From assembly GCA_038239305.1 (NCBI GenBank), contig JBBSEW010000014.1:1-64000 (forward strand): DNA of 64,000 nucleotides, given 5' to 3'. Positions 63,423-64,000 of the stretch are shown here, one piece after another. Under the pieces are notes generated by a model. The model did no database searches, was not told where the DNA came from, and worked only from the letters and a program-made list of their open reading frames with translations. This DNA is from JALYUA01 sp038239305. Lineage in GTDB: Bacteria; Acidobacteriota; Thermoanaerobaculia; UBA5066; Gp7-AA6. Each line of letters starts with the position of its first letter. Position 1 is the first letter of the stretch. The translations under genes were made by a program, and so were the position numbers.

Positions 63423-63475
63423 AGGAGTGTTTCGAGAAACGGGAAATGCACGAGAGAACGGTCTGATCCGCCGAC

Positions 63476-63611
63476 ACCGCTAACCGATTAGCCGACTCAC
63501 CGATTCGCGATTCACCGACTTTCCGACTTCCGATCCTCCGATTCGGTGTTCTCCCAGTTGGGTACCCGTTCCTCATCCCCCTCTCCCGGCGGGAGAGGGC
63601 CGGGGTGAGGG
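63476..63611. repeat. Composite intergenic repeat: CCGATT units plus CCCTCTCCC hairpin
   Basis: Degenerate units (AACCGATTAGCCGA, CACCGATTCGCGATT, CCGACTTTCCGACTTCCGAT) precede a hairpin CCCTCTCCCGGCGGGAGAGG at about 63578-63598. This is followed by GCCGGGGTGAGGG, the same unit as at 37980 and 38118. Confidence 0.7.
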
Positions 63612-64000
63612 CCGTTGCCCGCTCCAACGGCGTGACCTCCTGCGAAGCTCCGCCACCGTCACCGGACACATGGAGGTCCTCAGGATTTCTCGGCGGAAGA
63701 TCCGCCCGCCGCCGGCTCCGCCTCCCGTCCGAGGCACGCGGCGGCCTCGGTGCTGAGAGGAAAGCCTGGCCGCCGCTCGTCGTTCGGTCGCAGACGCAGA
63801 CAGGCGATCGCTCCAGTCTGGTGTGCTCCCTCTCTCACATGGCCTCGTCCCGGAGGCTCCGCCGGCCGCGGGCTCCAGCCAGGCTCGATGGGCCTGGAAT
63901 GAGAGCATCGTCACGATGGGGAGCGGAAAGCAACCTCCTCGTCCCGCCGCAGCTCGGCTACGGGGAGTGCGGGTGTCCGCCCGGCTCGTCGATTGGAGTT
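63612..64000. other. Right end of window, no supported gene
   Basis: I see no reading frame with family features or a ribosome site. Reading frames on both strands are Arg-rich and overlap. The stretch could be the end of a longer intergenic region or of a gene that continues past the window. Confidence 0.3.

Noticed and set aside
63573..63914. A 113-codon minus-strand frame at the right end
   Set aside because: Ser/Arg-rich composition; it starts inside no clear context and ends in the CCCTCTCCC hairpin repeat. No family features.

Overview
The window is high-GC bacterial DNA. Its gene content points to a Gram-negative member of Acidobacteriota or a close relative: large Oar-type TonB-dependent receptors with a carboxypeptidase-regulatory N-terminus, S46, S9 and M16 exported peptidases, a Ser/Thr kinase with a C-terminal repeat domain, an alkaline phosphatase-TPR protein, a PilT-type ATPase and RND efflux operons. 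This placement is inferred from gene families; no rRNA or ribosomal marker is present.

Positions 1-6255 look like the integrase-proximal end of an integrated mobile element. In order it carries a CHC2/Toprim/RecA-like primase-helicase, an excisionase-like HTH protein, a Cys-containing small protein, its own sigma-70-family factor, a ribbon-helix-helix protein and a tyrosine recombinase. The recombinase ends 42 bp from the 3' end of a tRNA-Arg(CCG) gene, the probable attachment site. The other end lies left of the window. Repeat clusters upstream of and inside the primase gene look like cis-acting replication or control sites.

From 6256 onward the DNA looks chromosomal. After tRNA-Arg and tRNA-His come an alkaline phosphatase/TPR protein, the 3' remnant of one Oar receptor and two complete Oar receptors (8.6-14.9 kb), and lysA. 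A YtrA-type GntR/ABC operon whose permease is fused to a repeat domain follows (16.5-19.8 kb). Next are an MFS exporter divergent from a TetR/adaptor/RND operon (19.8-26.3 kb), two exported peptidases (26.6-31.7 kb), and a 1435-residue mosaic secreted protein translationally coupled to a second secreted or anchored protein (32.3-37.7 kb). Then come a PilT-like ATPase, a small unknown protein, a Ser/Thr kinase and an S46 peptidase (38.3-44.9 kb).

The right part holds threonine aldolase, a membrane protein, tRNA-Arg(TCT) and small genes. A tightly overlapping cluster follows (49.1-52.5 kb): UppP, an Lgt-like protein, a Tes/MJ0619-like radical SAM enzyme and a small membrane protein. This may be a lipid-modification locus. 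A DoxX protein and a complete MdtABC-OprM-like efflux operon with four-base overlaps (53.1-62.3 kb) come next, and the window ends with two small unknown genes.

Several intergenic gaps (16.2, 26.4, 37.8-38.3, 47.0 and 63.5 kb) contain related composite repeats: a CCCTCTCCC/GGGAGAGGG hairpin, a GCAACGGGAGG inverted repeat, and runs of CCGAT(C/T)-type and GATCGCGA units.
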